Source: JAJRRS01 sp965230275 (GTDB taxonomy: Bacteria; Planctomycetota; Phycisphaerae; Phycisphaerales; Phycisphaeraceae). Taken from it: a DNA stretch of 64,000 nt. The DNA is taken from assembly GCA_965230275.1 (NCBI GenBank), contig CBDDKO010000002.1:2542001-2606000 (forward strand), written 5' to 3'. Each line of letters opens with the position of its first letter. The stretch's first letter is position 1. The position numbers were made by a program, and so were the translations under genes. Of the stretch, positions 1 through 8,542 are shown in pieces. The notes under the pieces were generated by a model that worked only from the letters and a program-made list of their open reading frames with translations, was not told the origin of the DNA and ran no database searches.

Positions 1-597
1 CCCCACCGTCTGTGCATCGGCGCCCGGTTCGTTGAGTGAGCCGTAGATCGCAAGCGGCAGCGTGCGCGTTCGGCCCTGGATGTTGCCCGCGATGACGATC
101 GTGGCTCCAAACTCACCCAGCGCCCGCGCAAACGCCAGCGCGCAGCCCGCCGCCATCCCACGCCACGACAGCGGCATCGTCACCATCCAGAACACCGCCC
201 AGCGTGACGCGCCTTCCGTCTGCGCCGCTTTCTCAAGCTCACGGTCTACGCCCTCGAATGCCACACGCAGCGTCAACACAAGAAACGGCAGCGCCACCAC
301 CGCCTGTGCTAATGCCGCGCCGAACCATGTGAACGCGACGGAGATCCCAAGCGAATCAAGCACCGGCCCCAGCACGCCACGCCGGCTGAACACGACCAGC
401 AGCACGTACCCCGTCACCACCGGCGGGACGACCACCGGCAGCATCACCAGCATCTCCACGAAGGCCTTGCCCACAAAGACCCGACGCGCCAGCCAAAGTG
501 CCACCAGTGTCGCCGGCCCCACACATAGCAGCACCGCCGCTGTGGCACACAACAACGACAATCCCACCGCCTGCATGACCGGAACGATATCCATCAT
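1..597 (-). CDS. modB: Molybdate ABC transporter permease ModB (3' end outside window)
   Basis: This is the inner-membrane permease of a molybdate ABC transporter. Reading the minus strand from two tandem ATG codons at 597/594 gives 199 uninterrupted codons running off the window start, so about 20-30 C-terminal residues are missing compared with the usual ~225-230. The translation begins MMDIVPVMQAVGLSLLCAT and has several hydrophobic segments. The binding-protein-dependent permease loop (EGASRWAVFWMVTMPLSWRG) is followed by GEFGATIVIAGNIQGRT and TLPLAIY, which are strongly ModB-like. It lies 72 bp downstream of modA on the same strand, so the two probably form an operon. The ATPase ModC would be expected just outside the window. 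Confidence 0.9.
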   Translation of the reverse strand, partial: MMDIVPVMQAVGLSLLCATAAVLLCVGPATLVALWLARRVFVGKAFVEMLVMLPVVVPPVVTGYVLLVVFSRRGVLGPVLDSLGISVAFTWFGAALAQAVVALPFLVLTLRVAFEGVDRELEKAAQTEGASRWAVFWMVTMPLSWRGMAAGCALAFARALGEFGATIVIAGNIQGRTRTLPLAIYGSLNEPGADAQTVG

Positions 598-669
598 GTA
601 AGGGTATCACGATCTTTGTACGGATGACCTGACCCGCTATGCCACACCGGCTTGGTATGACGATCATTT

Positions 670-1437
670 TCAAGGGCTGGTGAATCCCGCGTCCCGGAGC
701 GCCGCCGTCGCCGGCTCACTTTGTAGCCAGGCCAGCACCCGCTGCGCCGCCTCGCCGCCGGGCCCATCCGTGACGGCGGCCGCCTCGTAATGGATCGGGT
801 CGTGGTCTGCCGGGTCGATCTCGATGAGCGTCACGATGTCGGCTGCGCCTTGGGCATCGCTGGCGTACACCACCCCCACCGGGCACTGGCCGCTCTGAAC
901 ATACGCTAAGGCCGCCCGTACATTGGGCGCTTCGGCGAACGTCACGCCCGCTTCACGCGATACCTGGTGTACTCCAAGCGCCTGAACCGCGTAGCGCCCC
1001 GCGGGGACGTAGGCCGGGTCGCCGATCGCGATCGGGTGGAACGCTTTGTCTGTAAGTTCGTTTAATGTCGCAGGCGCATGGTCGAGTTCGTGAAGCCCGA
1101 CCACGACGAGTTGATTCTGCGCGATCACCGCCCGGTTGGTTTCGTCGATCAATGCTTGCTGCGCCAGGCGATCCAGCCAGAGCGGGTCGGCGCTGATGAA
1201 CAGGTCTGCTTTTTGGCCCTGTTCGATCTGCTTGGCAAGCACCCCGCTCGCCCCGGCGTTCACCTCGATCTGGATGTGTAAATCCTCTGACATCGGCCCG
1301 GCTAAACGCTCGATCACGTACGCGATGCTTGATGCGGCGCTGATGCGCAAGGTGACATCCGCGCTGTCTCCGGGCGTTTTGCCGCAGCCAGAGACACAGA
1401 AAACAGCCATATATAAGAAACACAAGTATCTGATCAT
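670..1437 (-). CDS. modA: Molybdate-binding lipoprotein ModA
   Basis: Substrate-binding protein of the molybdate ABC transporter, about 255 residues from the ATG at 1437; a GTG two codons upstream is possible. The N-terminus MIRYLCFLYMAVFCVSGCGK is a lipoprotein signal with a VSGC lipobox, so the protein is probably anchored in a membrane. The mature part follows the ModA pattern: LRISAASSIAYVIERLA, then VNAGASGVLAKQIEQGQKAD and LFISADPLWLDRLA, with the Ser and Ala-Ser positions expected to bind oxyanion. modB follows 72 bp downstream. No molybdate-responsive regulator or ModE site was recognised. Confidence 0.92.
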   Translation of the reverse strand: MIRYLCFLYMAVFCVSGCGKTPGDSADVTLRISAASSIAYVIERLAGPMSEDLHIQIEVNAGASGVLAKQIEQGQKADLFISADPLWLDRLAQQALIDETNRAVIAQNQLVVVGLHELDHAPATLNELTDKAFHPIAIGDPAYVPAGRYAVQALGVHQVSREAGVTFAEAPNVRAALAYVQSGQCPVGVVYASDAQGAADIVTLIEIDPADHDPIHYEAAAVTDGPGGEAAQRVLAWLQSEPATAALRDAGFTSP

Positions 1438-1631
1438 CTGCACAAGTCGGCCCTGTCAGCCCGTTGAAAAATCCTTGGATTCGCGCATTCGCTCGGGTAC
1501 AATGTTACCGCTAAATCCAACCCCGTCGGTATTCATCCTATCCGCCGCCGACAGGGCCAACATCTTGCAAGGCATCTCGACGGGCCGAAAGGCCCATGTC
1601 ACGACATCCTAAGTTTTTTGAAAGGATCACT

Positions 1632-2078
1632 ATGGCGACGGTAAGTGATGTGCTGAAGAAGAAGGGTACGCAGGTCTTCTCTATAGGTCCCGACGCAAGC
1701 GTATTCGACGCCGCGCTGCTCATGAACGAGCACCGTATCGGCGGGCTGGTTGTGTTGCGCAGCGCCAAGATCGTCGGCATTATCACCGAGCGCGACGTGC
1801 TCCGCCGGGTGGTCGCCCAGCGCAAAGACCCCGCCACCATTGATGTCCGTGACGTCATGACCAAGGACGTCTATGTCTGTCAGGCCAGCGCCACCACCGA
1901 AGAGGCCCGGACCCTGTTTATGCAACGCCGGATCCGCCACCTGCCGGTCGTCGGCGAGAAGGGCAAGCTCCAGGGCATGATCTCCATCGGCGACATCAAC
2001 GGCTGGAAACTCAACGGCCAGGAACAGACCATCCACTACCTCAAGGAATATCTCTACGGCGAGATGTCGGGGGTGTGA
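1632..2078 (+). CDS. Tandem CBS-domain protein
   Basis: A 148-residue protein made almost entirely of two CBS domains (a Bateman module), which usually bind adenine nucleotides. The first covers about residues 8-65 (VFSIGPDASVFDAALLMNEHRIGGLVVL through GIITERDVLRRV). The second covers about 75-130 (MTKDVYVCQASATTEEARTLFMQRRIRHLPVV through GMISIGDI). The start at 1632 is chosen because AAAGGA lies 7 bp upstream; an upstream in-frame start at 1596 has no such site. There is no attached enzyme domain, so its target is unknown. It is divergent from modA and followed by a hairpin terminator. Confidence 0.88.
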   Translation: MATVSDVLKKKGTQVFSIGPDASVFDAALLMNEHRIGGLVVLRSAKIVGIITERDVLRRVVAQRKDPATIDVRDVMTKDVYVCQASATTEEARTLFMQRRIRHLPVVGEKGKLQGMISIGDINGWKLNGQEQTIHYLKEYLYGEMSGV

Positions 2079-2114
2079 GGTTGGTGGCTGGAAAAATGTA
2101 ACGATCCCACAAAG

Positions 2115-2150
2115 AGCCCGCGGGTCACCCCCGCGCGGCTTTTTCATTTC
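2115..2150 (+). terminator. Rho-independent terminator after the CBS gene
   Basis: A GC-rich hairpin (AGCCCGCGGG pairing with CCCGCGCGGCT around a short loop) is followed directly by TTTTTCATTT. It lies about 40 bp after the CBS-protein stop codon. Confidence 0.8.
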
Positions 2151-2229
2151 ACACAGAGTTGACCTGGTTCGAATGTGCTAATCCATCAATCGATTCAGCC
2201 CAAGCGTTCCCAGTCCATTCGACTTAGGT

Positions 2230-3000
2230 ATGCGGTATATTGACATAACAATGGATGACCTACCACTGATCATCAATAGACCTCGGCCGACAGACTTACC
2301 ATCGCATCCTCATCTTGAGAATACTCCCGAAGCCGTAGCCCGAATTCTGAATATACCTGACGACGAACTTGATTCTCGGGATTATGAGGTTTTGCGTGCT
2401 TTATCGCAGATCGCCGGATCGTATGATGACATGGTTTACTTCCTGCCGCATGCGATCAAACACGTACTCCGTGAAGTTGAAAATTGTGGCTCAAGCTTCG
2501 AGACAATCAGCTTTGTTGTAGAGTTCATTTCCAGTCATGCCGAAAAAATGATGCACGACGGAATATCCGATCTGTCTCGAATATGTGTGAACAAGATGCT
2601 CGAGGATTGGACATCAAACTTCATCGTGATTCATCGCGGCATATCTGAATGTACGGCTATTGGATCGTGCGCAGATCATCTTGATGATGTTAAGCATTCA
2701 GACGTAGTTTGTGAGATGTTGGAAGCACTTGTGCGAAATAAAACGCACGCTGATTTAGCTGTTCAGCTAGTAAGAAGCTGCGTAAATCATGGCGGCAACA
2801 AGGTGCGAGCCGCTTGGCATCTGGAGTTAGCCCGTCAGCGATTGCGTGGATTGGTAACGCTGAATAATCCCGATATCTATGAAGTATTGAATGACGATTA
2901 CGCGCTGCAGGAATCCGCAGCAGTTCTATTGCCAGATGTTTTGCAAGCCGATCACGTATCGACCTATTGGGACGATACCTTCAAACTGCTTAGATTGTGA
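2230..3000 (+). CDS. AT-rich hypothetical protein
   Basis: An unrecognised 256-residue protein. Base composition is clearly more AT-rich than its neighbours, and codon choice is relaxed (many ATA, TTA, AAT codons), unlike the GC3-rich genes around it. The sequence is acidic and probably helical, with no signal peptide, membrane segment or enzyme motif. The N-terminal part is MRYIDITMDDLPLIINRP. Cys and His residues are scattered without a clear metal motif. A second start, ATG at 2251, is possible; neither has a good Shine-Dalgarno site. It sits alone between the CBS terminator and the GTPase pair, which fits a transferred orphan gene. Confidence 0.6.
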   Translation: MRYIDITMDDLPLIINRPRPTDLPSHPHLENTPEAVARILNIPDDELDSRDYEVLRALSQIAGSYDDMVYFLPHAIKHVLREVENCGSSFETISFVVEFISSHAEKMMHDGISDLSRICVNKMLEDWTSNFIVIHRGISECTAIGSCADHLDDVKHSDVVCEMLEALVRNKTHADLAVQLVRSCVNHGGNKVRAAWHLELARQRLRGLVTLNNPDIYEVLNDDYALQESAAVLLPDVLQADHVSTYWDDTFKLLRL

Positions 3001-3026
3001 AAACGATAATTGCACCAACCACCGCC

Positions 3027-4379
3027 TCACCCCCCGGCGGCGTGGGGGTTTTTGCGTAGCTTGTTCTTGACTTCTTCCTTGAGTTTCTGGATGACCGATT
3101 CTTTGTCGGTGTTGGCGATGATGTCGGCGACGACGGCTTTGGGGCTCTTGCCGCCCCAGCTGGCGCCGTGTTCGAGGTAGTACTTGGCGGCCTGCCCGAC
3201 GATGTAGGAGCCGTAGCCCGCTGCGGCGCCCTGCACCGGGGCGGTGACGAGTGTGCCGGTCCCGGCGGTCAGGCCCTTTAAGAAGCCCGCGCCCAGGTGG
3301 GTGGCGACCTGCGAGAGCGTGACCCAGCCGGCGGCCATGACGATCGCCTTGATCAGGCCCGCGGCGTTCTTGCGCGTCATCTTGATGTCGTAGACCTTGC
3401 CCAGTGCGACGATCTGGCTGGCGTCCACGAGCGTCCCGCCGAGGATATCCAGCAGCGGCACGGGGTTGGCGGCGGTGGCGACGGCCTTGGACCCGGCGTA
3501 GGTCCAGATCAGCCGGTTGGCTTTGCGATCACGCATCTTCACCTTCACCGACGCGATCTTGTCGGACTTGTCGGCGGCGAACATCGCCGCGTTGAAGGCG
3601 AGCAGCGACTTGCCGTCACGCCCCAGCACGCTGAGGATCCGCGCCCGCAGGGCCTCGGTGTCCGGGCCGGGCGAACGCATTTCGGTGCGCGTCGTGCCGT
3701 CAGCTTCTTCGATGACGTATTCGATCTTCTTCGGGTCCGCCGCGGTGATGACCAGGTCCTCCGCCGGCAGCGCGTCGGCAAACCGTTCGTCACGGATGCC
3801 CCGGATCAGCTCGTCGATCTCCTGCTGCGTGTAGAGGTCACGCTTGTTCAGCACGACGATGACCGGGCGGTTGGTTTCGACGAGTTGTTTGAGTGATTCG
3901 TATTCGGTCTGGTTGAGGTCCGAGTCGGTGACGAAGAGGATCAGGTCGCCGTGGGCCGCGGCGTCGCGCGCCAGTTGTGCGCGGGCTTCACCGCCGACCT
4001 CGTTGATACCGGGTGTGTCGATCAGCGCGACCTTCGAGTCGGCGAGGCCCGGCACGTGGTAGCCGCACTTGTCCCAGGCGACCAGCCAGCTCTCGCGGGT
4101 CCAGCCGCCCTCGGCGCTGACGCTCGCGGCCTCCTCGCCGACCAGCGCGTTGATCAGGGCGCTCTTGCCCGTGCTGATTTCGCCGAACACGACGATGTCG
4201 ATCCGCCCATCGCGCAGCTTCTTGAGCATCTGCCTGAGCTGGATCCCGTCGCGAGACAGCTCCGAGCGTTCGTCTTCGCCGCACCTGCCCAGCTCGGCGA
4301 TGACGCGCTGCACCGTGTCCACCGCGTCGGTGTACCGGCGGTCAATCGCGGTTTGGTCCTGGCTGTCCGTCGTCGTCAT
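3027..4379 (-). CDS. DUF697-type GTPase (second of a pair)
   Basis: A 450-residue Era-like P-loop GTPase. G1 is GEISTGKS at residues 66-73, G3 is DTPG at 121-124 and G4 is NKRD at 178-181. The C-terminal half has alternating hydrophobic helices and Gly-rich stretches (about 285-410) resembling the DUF697 domain found C-terminal to YcjF/Era-like GTPases, which may insert into or lie on a membrane. The ATG at 4379 shares its A with the TGA of the upstream paralogue (TGATG), implying translational coupling; a TTG one codon earlier is also open. Its specific cellular role is not known from sequence. Confidence 0.85.
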   Translation of the reverse strand: MTTTDSQDQTAIDRRYTDAVDTVQRVIAELGRCGEDERSELSRDGIQLRQMLKKLRDGRIDIVVFGEISTGKSALINALVGEEAASVSAEGGWTRESWLVAWDKCGYHVPGLADSKVALIDTPGINEVGGEARAQLARDAAAHGDLILFVTDSDLNQTEYESLKQLVETNRPVIVVLNKRDLYTQQEIDELIRGIRDERFADALPAEDLVITAADPKKIEYVIEEADGTTRTEMRSPGPDTEALRARILSVLGRDGKSLLAFNAAMFAADKSDKIASVKVKMRDRKANRLIWTYAGSKAVATAANPVPLLDILGGTLVDASQIVALGKVYDIKMTRKNAAGLIKAIVMAAGWVTLSQVATHLGAGFLKGLTAGTGTLVTAPVQGAAAGYGSYIVGQAAKYYLEHGASWGGKSPKAVVADIIANTDKESVIQKLKEEVKNKLRKNPHAAGG

Positions 4380-5956
4380 CAATGGTCCTTAAGCTCGCCG
4401 TTGTCTCGCGCCTCATTGAGCCGGGATAGCGCCATGTCGGCTATCTCCTTCGCGGCCGAGACCTGTTCCCACTTCCGCCTCGCCATCGCCCCGAGCCCGC
4501 CCTTGGGTGGCTGCATCTCGTTCTTGAAGTACTCGATGAACACCCGCCCGATCCACCGGGTCACCAGCGCCTGGGTCAGCCCCTGCACCGCCCCGCCGGT
4601 CAGCGTCCCGATCCCCGGCACGCCCTTGAGCGCCGAGCCGATCATCTGCCCCAGCACCGGCGCGGCCGCGTTCGAGCCGAGCACCGACACAAGGTTTTTA
4701 CTCATTTCCTTGAGCATCTGTTCGGCCGTCTTCAGGTCGATCTCCTGACGGTACACCCGGGCAAGCTCCAGCACCATCTTTGTCGAGATCCCGACCCCCG
4801 CCGCGATATCCACCACCGGCATCGGCACGACCGCCGCCACCGCGCCGGCCCGCCACATATACAGGTACACGATCTGGTTCGCACGCTTGTCCAGCGCCTC
4901 TTGCACCTGCTCCCGCGCATCGGTTGCAAGTGCACGCGAACGCAGCAGCAGGTTCGCCAGCAGCATGTCGCGCCCGTCCCGGTCGATCGTCCCCAGCATC
5001 CGACGCGCCAGCACGCTGATGTCCGGCGGGACGTCCAGGACCTCCTGCTCCTCGCTGCCGTCGGCTTTGACATGCACACGTGTCTGGTTGATCGGCTTGG
5101 CCTGCACCATCGTCACGTCGCGCGGGTCAACCCAGGGCTTAACCTGCTGGCTGATCTGTCGGATCAGATCGTCCTTCTGCTGGTCCCCGTACCAGTCGGT
5201 CTTGTTCAGGCAGACGTGCAGTGGTTTCTTCAGGTCACCGAGCACCTTGAGCGTCTCGAACTCGCTCTCGCGCAGCGGGCCGTCGAGCACGAGCAGGACC
5301 AGGTCGGCGTTCTGCGCCGATTCCTTGGCGATCTTCGCGTGTTCTTCGTTATCGACTTCCCCGATGCCGGGCGTGTCCACGAGCATGACCCGGTCGCCGC
5401 CGGTCCAGGGGACCTCGTTGCGCGTGGTGGTGGTGCCGCCTCGGACGTTGGTCTGGAAGACCTCCCGGCCGCACAGGGCGTTGAGCAGCGCGCTCTTGCC
5501 GCTGGAGATGGTCCCGAACGCGATGATCTCAAGCGTCTGGCTGGCGCGCTTGTGTTCCAGGACCGCCATCTGCTCGTCCAGTTCGTCCCGGTCCGCGCCG
5601 GCCAGGGCCAGGTCGTCCGCGACCAGTGTGACCTCCTTGATCTGGCTGTCGATCGCTTCCTCGATCTGGCGCTCCGACATCTGTGAGATGTCCAGTGTCT
5701 GCTGGTCGATGCGTTTCTTCTTTCGGCGGGTGCCGCTGAGCAGTCCCAGGAATAGCCGGATAAACACGGCGATGATGATCAGGGCGCCCAGCGAGACGGC
5801 CGCAAGGTAGAGATAAGCGACGGCCGGCCCGAGTTCGGCGGCCTTGCTGTAGTAATCGATGACCGTGCCCGGAAATGAGATAAGCACGTAATACACCACG
5901 ACTGCGAGGATCAGCAGCAGCACGCCGTTCAGAGTTGCAGACAGACGGGAGAACAT
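4379..5956 (-). CDS. Membrane-anchored DUF697-type GTPase (first of a pair)
   Basis: A 525-residue paralogue of the next gene. It carries two N-terminal membrane helices (about residues 11-28 and 50-73) and a basic stretch (RRKKKR), then a coiled linker. The GTPase domain follows: G1 GTISSGKS at 148-155, G3 DTPG at 194-197, G4 NKTD at 251-254. The C-terminal hydrophobic DUF697-like domain begins with VYLYMWRAGAVAAVVPMPVV. The ATG at 5956 is preferred over a TTG at 6040, because the stretch between translates a low-complexity Pro/Gly repeat (decamer tract at 5971-6010). No Shine-Dalgarno site is visible. The two GTPases probably act together at the inner membrane. Confidence 0.86.
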   Translation of the reverse strand: MFSRLSATLNGVLLLILAVVVYYVLISFPGTVIDYYSKAAELGPAVAYLYLAAVSLGALIIIAVFIRLFLGLLSGTRRKKKRIDQQTLDISQMSERQIEEAIDSQIKEVTLVADDLALAGADRDELDEQMAVLEHKRASQTLEIIAFGTISSGKSALLNALCGREVFQTNVRGGTTTTRNEVPWTGGDRVMLVDTPGIGEVDNEEHAKIAKESAQNADLVLLVLDGPLRESEFETLKVLGDLKKPLHVCLNKTDWYGDQQKDDLIRQISQQVKPWVDPRDVTMVQAKPINQTRVHVKADGSEEQEVLDVPPDISVLARRMLGTIDRDGRDMLLANLLLRSRALATDAREQVQEALDKRANQIVYLYMWRAGAVAAVVPMPVVDIAAGVGISTKMVLELARVYRQEIDLKTAEQMLKEMSKNLVSVLGSNAAAPVLGQMIGSALKGVPGIGTLTGGAVQGLTQALVTRWIGRVFIEYFKNEMQPPKGGLGAMARRKWEQVSAAKEIADMALSRLNEARDNGELKDH

Positions 5957-5970
5957 GCGGTATCCGGGGT

Positions 5971-6010
5971 TTCCGGGAGGCTCCGGGGGGTTCCGGGGGG
6001 TTCCGGGCGG
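5971..6010. repeat. Decanucleotide tandem repeat upstream of the GTPase
   Basis: Four consecutive 10-bp units (TTCCGGGAGG, CTCCGGGGGG, TTCCGGGGGG, TTCCGGGCGG on the plus strand) end 14 bp upstream of the GTPase ATG at 5956. The tract occupies the place where a ribosome binding site would be expected. Confidence 0.85.
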
Positions 6011-6179
6011 GGCGTCCAAGCCATGTAGGCCCGATAACAAAGTTTAGGCTCACGGCCTAAACCACGCGAGCCCGCCGTGGCGGGTCCAGTTGCCTAACAT
6101 CGGCAATTAGCAGGTTTTGGCTGAATTGCCCCCGGACCCACCCACCCCCCGGAAGGATTTACCAGCTAGAGACTCTGAA

Positions 6180-6710
6180 TCAGGCTTGACCAAGCCGTTC
6201 GCCGCAGCTATCGCAGAACCGGGCGTCGGGATCGTTCACCACGTCACAGCCGGGGCAACGCAGTTCCGCCGGGAAGGCTGCTCCGCATTGGTCACAGAAC
6301 CTCGAGCCCGCTTCGTTTTCCGCGCCACACGATGCGCAGGCTAGTGGCTCCGCCCCGCCTTCGCCCCGCAGCCCCTCGCCGATCGCGGAGGCGACGGTCC
6401 GTACGCCGTCTTCCGTGCCCTCGGCGACGTAGTTAAACGTATCCGTTGCCACCGGCGCGTACTCCCCCGCCTGGTACCGCGCGACCGCGCCCATGAAGCC
6501 CATCATGCTGCACACCGCGCCAACAAACATCAGCGGCATCCCCAGGAACGGCAGCGCCGCCAGCCACCTATGCCCAAACGGATCGCCGAGTATAACCGTC
6601 CCGAAACCGATCGCGGTCAGCGTGATCCCCAACAGCAGGACGACCGGGCCGATGACGCGTAACACGCCACGCTTTTTTTTGTGATTTGGATCGATCGGTC
6701 GCTGAGGCAT
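6180..6710 (-). CDS. Double zinc-ribbon membrane protein
   Basis: A 176-residue protein with a basic N-terminus (NHKKKRG) and two hydrophobic helices (about 20-42 and 50-75). The C-terminal soluble tail has two zinc-ribbon-like modules: CASCGAENEAGSRFCDQCG and CPGCDVVNDPDARFCDSCG, each with two CxxC pairs. The start at 6710 follows AAGGAG at good spacing; an in-frame start nine codons upstream is less likely. Proteins of this layout are common but have no defined reaction. The ribbons may mediate protein or nucleic-acid contacts on the cytoplasmic side. It is monocistronic as far as can be seen. Confidence 0.8.
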   Translation of the reverse strand: MPQRPIDPNHKKKRGVLRVIGPVVLLLGITLTAIGFGTVILGDPFGHRWLAALPFLGMPLMFVGAVCSMMGFMGAVARYQAGEYAPVATDTFNYVAEGTEDGVRTVASAIGEGLRGEGGAEPLACASCGAENEAGSRFCDQCGAAFPAELRCPGCDVVNDPDARFCDSCGERLGQA

Positions 6711-6856
6711 GACGGGCTCCTTATCAGGCAAGCACATCCTACCCGGTTGTCACAGCCACGGTCAGTATCTTTGTGTGTCATCGCCCGGGTCTGGTGCGCC
6801 GCGCAATGATTCTCGCAGACTTGCGGATCACCCCGACACGATCAGCGTGGGCATGC

Positions 6857-8335
6857 TTACTCCAGGTGTTCGTCGCTGGTCGGCTGGAAGTCGTCCCAGT
6901 CGAATCCGACCTTGTCTAAGGCACGATCCATCTCGGCCATCCTTGCGGGGAAGATTTTATGCAGGCTCTGGATCTGAGCCGGGTCGCCGTAGGTGCCCAG
7001 GTACAGGCGGACGAACTCGGCGAAGTCCTCCGAGGGGTTGAGCCGGCCGTAGTGCGACACCGACAGGATGTCCTCGCCGAGCGCTTTTTCCCAGGCGAGG
7101 TAGTTGTCGGTCTTGTTCATCAGCAGGTGGCCGATCTCGTGGCTGAGGGTTGAGTCGAGGCTGGCGAGGCTGGCCGGGCCGTCGAGCCGGACCCATATAT
7201 TGCTTCCCCCGCCGTTGTATTCACGGGCCGTGCCGTAGGGTTCGACGGTGACTTTTTTCAGCATGACGCGCAGCACGCCCGGTAGGCCCGCGACCGCCTT
7301 GGGCACGTCATCGCGTTCGCTGGCGTCTTTCAGGGGTGTGTAGAGGGTGACCTCATGGCCGTCCTCAAACGTGATCGTTTGCACGAAACCTTCGCGCACC
7401 GCGCCGCGCCAGCCGTCGTACGTCACCGCCTCGGCGTCGGAGACGGTGTACTTATCACGCCGAAGCACCGGTCCACGGTCGGTCCGCCCGTCGGGCCAGC
7501 CGCGCAGGTGGCCGGCCAAAATCTTCACCTGATGCCAGGCGGGCAGCTCGTCGTAGTTCGCCGCTTCCAGCAGGTTGCCCAGGTCCTTGCGGTGCGAGGC
7601 CGAGTAGGTTGTCGGGCCTTCGAGCAGATCGACCAGCAGGTCGCCCTCGGCTTCGGGGAGTTCAAAAAAGCCTTCGCTGCGGAAGATCGCGCGGTAAGCG
7701 GTCGCCGGGTCGTCGCCGATATCTTCGGGGTTCTCGAACGCGTGCTTCGCGGCCTCGATCTGTGCGGACGAAACACGGAACGCCTCGGCGGGGATCGGCG
7801 CGAACTCGTCTTCGTCCGTGGTCTTCCATTTGACCATCAGCCCCGCGCCGCCGTCGCCCTGGTAGTAGCTGGCACGCACGGGGACCCAGCCCTGTTTGAG
7901 TGTGCGCGTCGCCCGGCTGGGGGGCTTGCTGCCGTTGACCCAGGCGTCTTTGGCGAGGAAGTCGCCGTCGAGATAGATCTCCACGCCGTCGTCGCTTTCA
8001 AGGTCGAACGTGTATTCACCGTCGGCCGGGACCATCAGCTCACCGCGGATTTCGATCTGGATGGATTCCTTGGGGCCCTCGAAGCCTTCTTCCTTAGTAA
8101 AACGCAGGGCGTCGAGCACGCCGACACTGGCCGGCGGCACGCCCGGCAGCAGACTGCGCACGGTCTTGGGTCGACGAGGCAACTCGTAGAGCTCGTATAG
8201 CAACCCCGGCACGGTCTTCTCGGTCGCGTCCTCAGCCGATGCCGAGGGCAAGCCCGGCGTAACCAGCAGTGCTACCAGACATCCGATCCATGCGCCGACT
8301 GTACCGGCGCGACGATTAAGTAGGTGTGACTTCAT
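6857..8335 (-). CDS. Exported PA14-domain protein with HExxH metallopeptidase motif
   Basis: A 492-residue protein with an N-terminal signal peptide (basic start, then WIGCLVALLVTPGLPSASA). A PA14-like carbohydrate-binding domain follows at about residues 30-180 (PADGEYTFDLESDDGVEIYLDG, then GWVPVRASYYQGDGGAGLMVKW). The C-terminal half contains SHEIGHLL, an HExxH zinc signature, with a later SEDFAEFVRLY that could supply the third ligand. This suggests a secreted metallopeptidase that binds a glycan, but the peptidase family was not identified. The ATG at 8335 is chosen as the start of the signal peptide; the longer reading frame from 8455 adds an unlikely N-terminus. Confidence 0.75.
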   Translation of the reverse strand: MKSHLLNRRAGTVGAWIGCLVALLVTPGLPSASAEDATEKTVPGLLYELYELPRRPKTVRSLLPGVPPASVGVLDALRFTKEEGFEGPKESIQIEIRGELMVPADGEYTFDLESDDGVEIYLDGDFLAKDAWVNGSKPPSRATRTLKQGWVPVRASYYQGDGGAGLMVKWKTTDEDEFAPIPAEAFRVSSAQIEAAKHAFENPEDIGDDPATAYRAIFRSEGFFELPEAEGDLLVDLLEGPTTYSASHRKDLGNLLEAANYDELPAWHQVKILAGHLRGWPDGRTDRGPVLRRDKYTVSDAEAVTYDGWRGAVREGFVQTITFEDGHEVTLYTPLKDASERDDVPKAVAGLPGVLRVMLKKVTVEPYGTAREYNGGGSNIWVRLDGPASLASLDSTLSHEIGHLLMNKTDNYLAWEKALGEDILSVSHYGRLNPSEDFAEFVRLYLGTYGDPAQIQSLHKIFPARMAEMDRALDKVGFDWDDFQPTSDEHLE

Positions 8336-8542
8336 GCCCGAGATATTAGCACACAACAGCAGCGTTCTTTCTGATGCGCCGCCGCACTGTCGGTATATGA
8401 CAGGTACAGACATAGTCGGCGACGCACAATGCCCCCCATCGAAAACACAAGACACGTAAAGCTCCTTACGTTACTATAAACCTGTTCATCATCTCGGCAG
8501 AAGCGCCGCGGGTGGCTCACGATCCCAACCAACTAGTTGCGA

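Noticed and set aside
62..601. Open frame on the plus strand over modB
   Set aside because: The minus strand gives a clear ModB protein; the plus frame is Ser/Thr/Pro-rich and an artefact of high GC.
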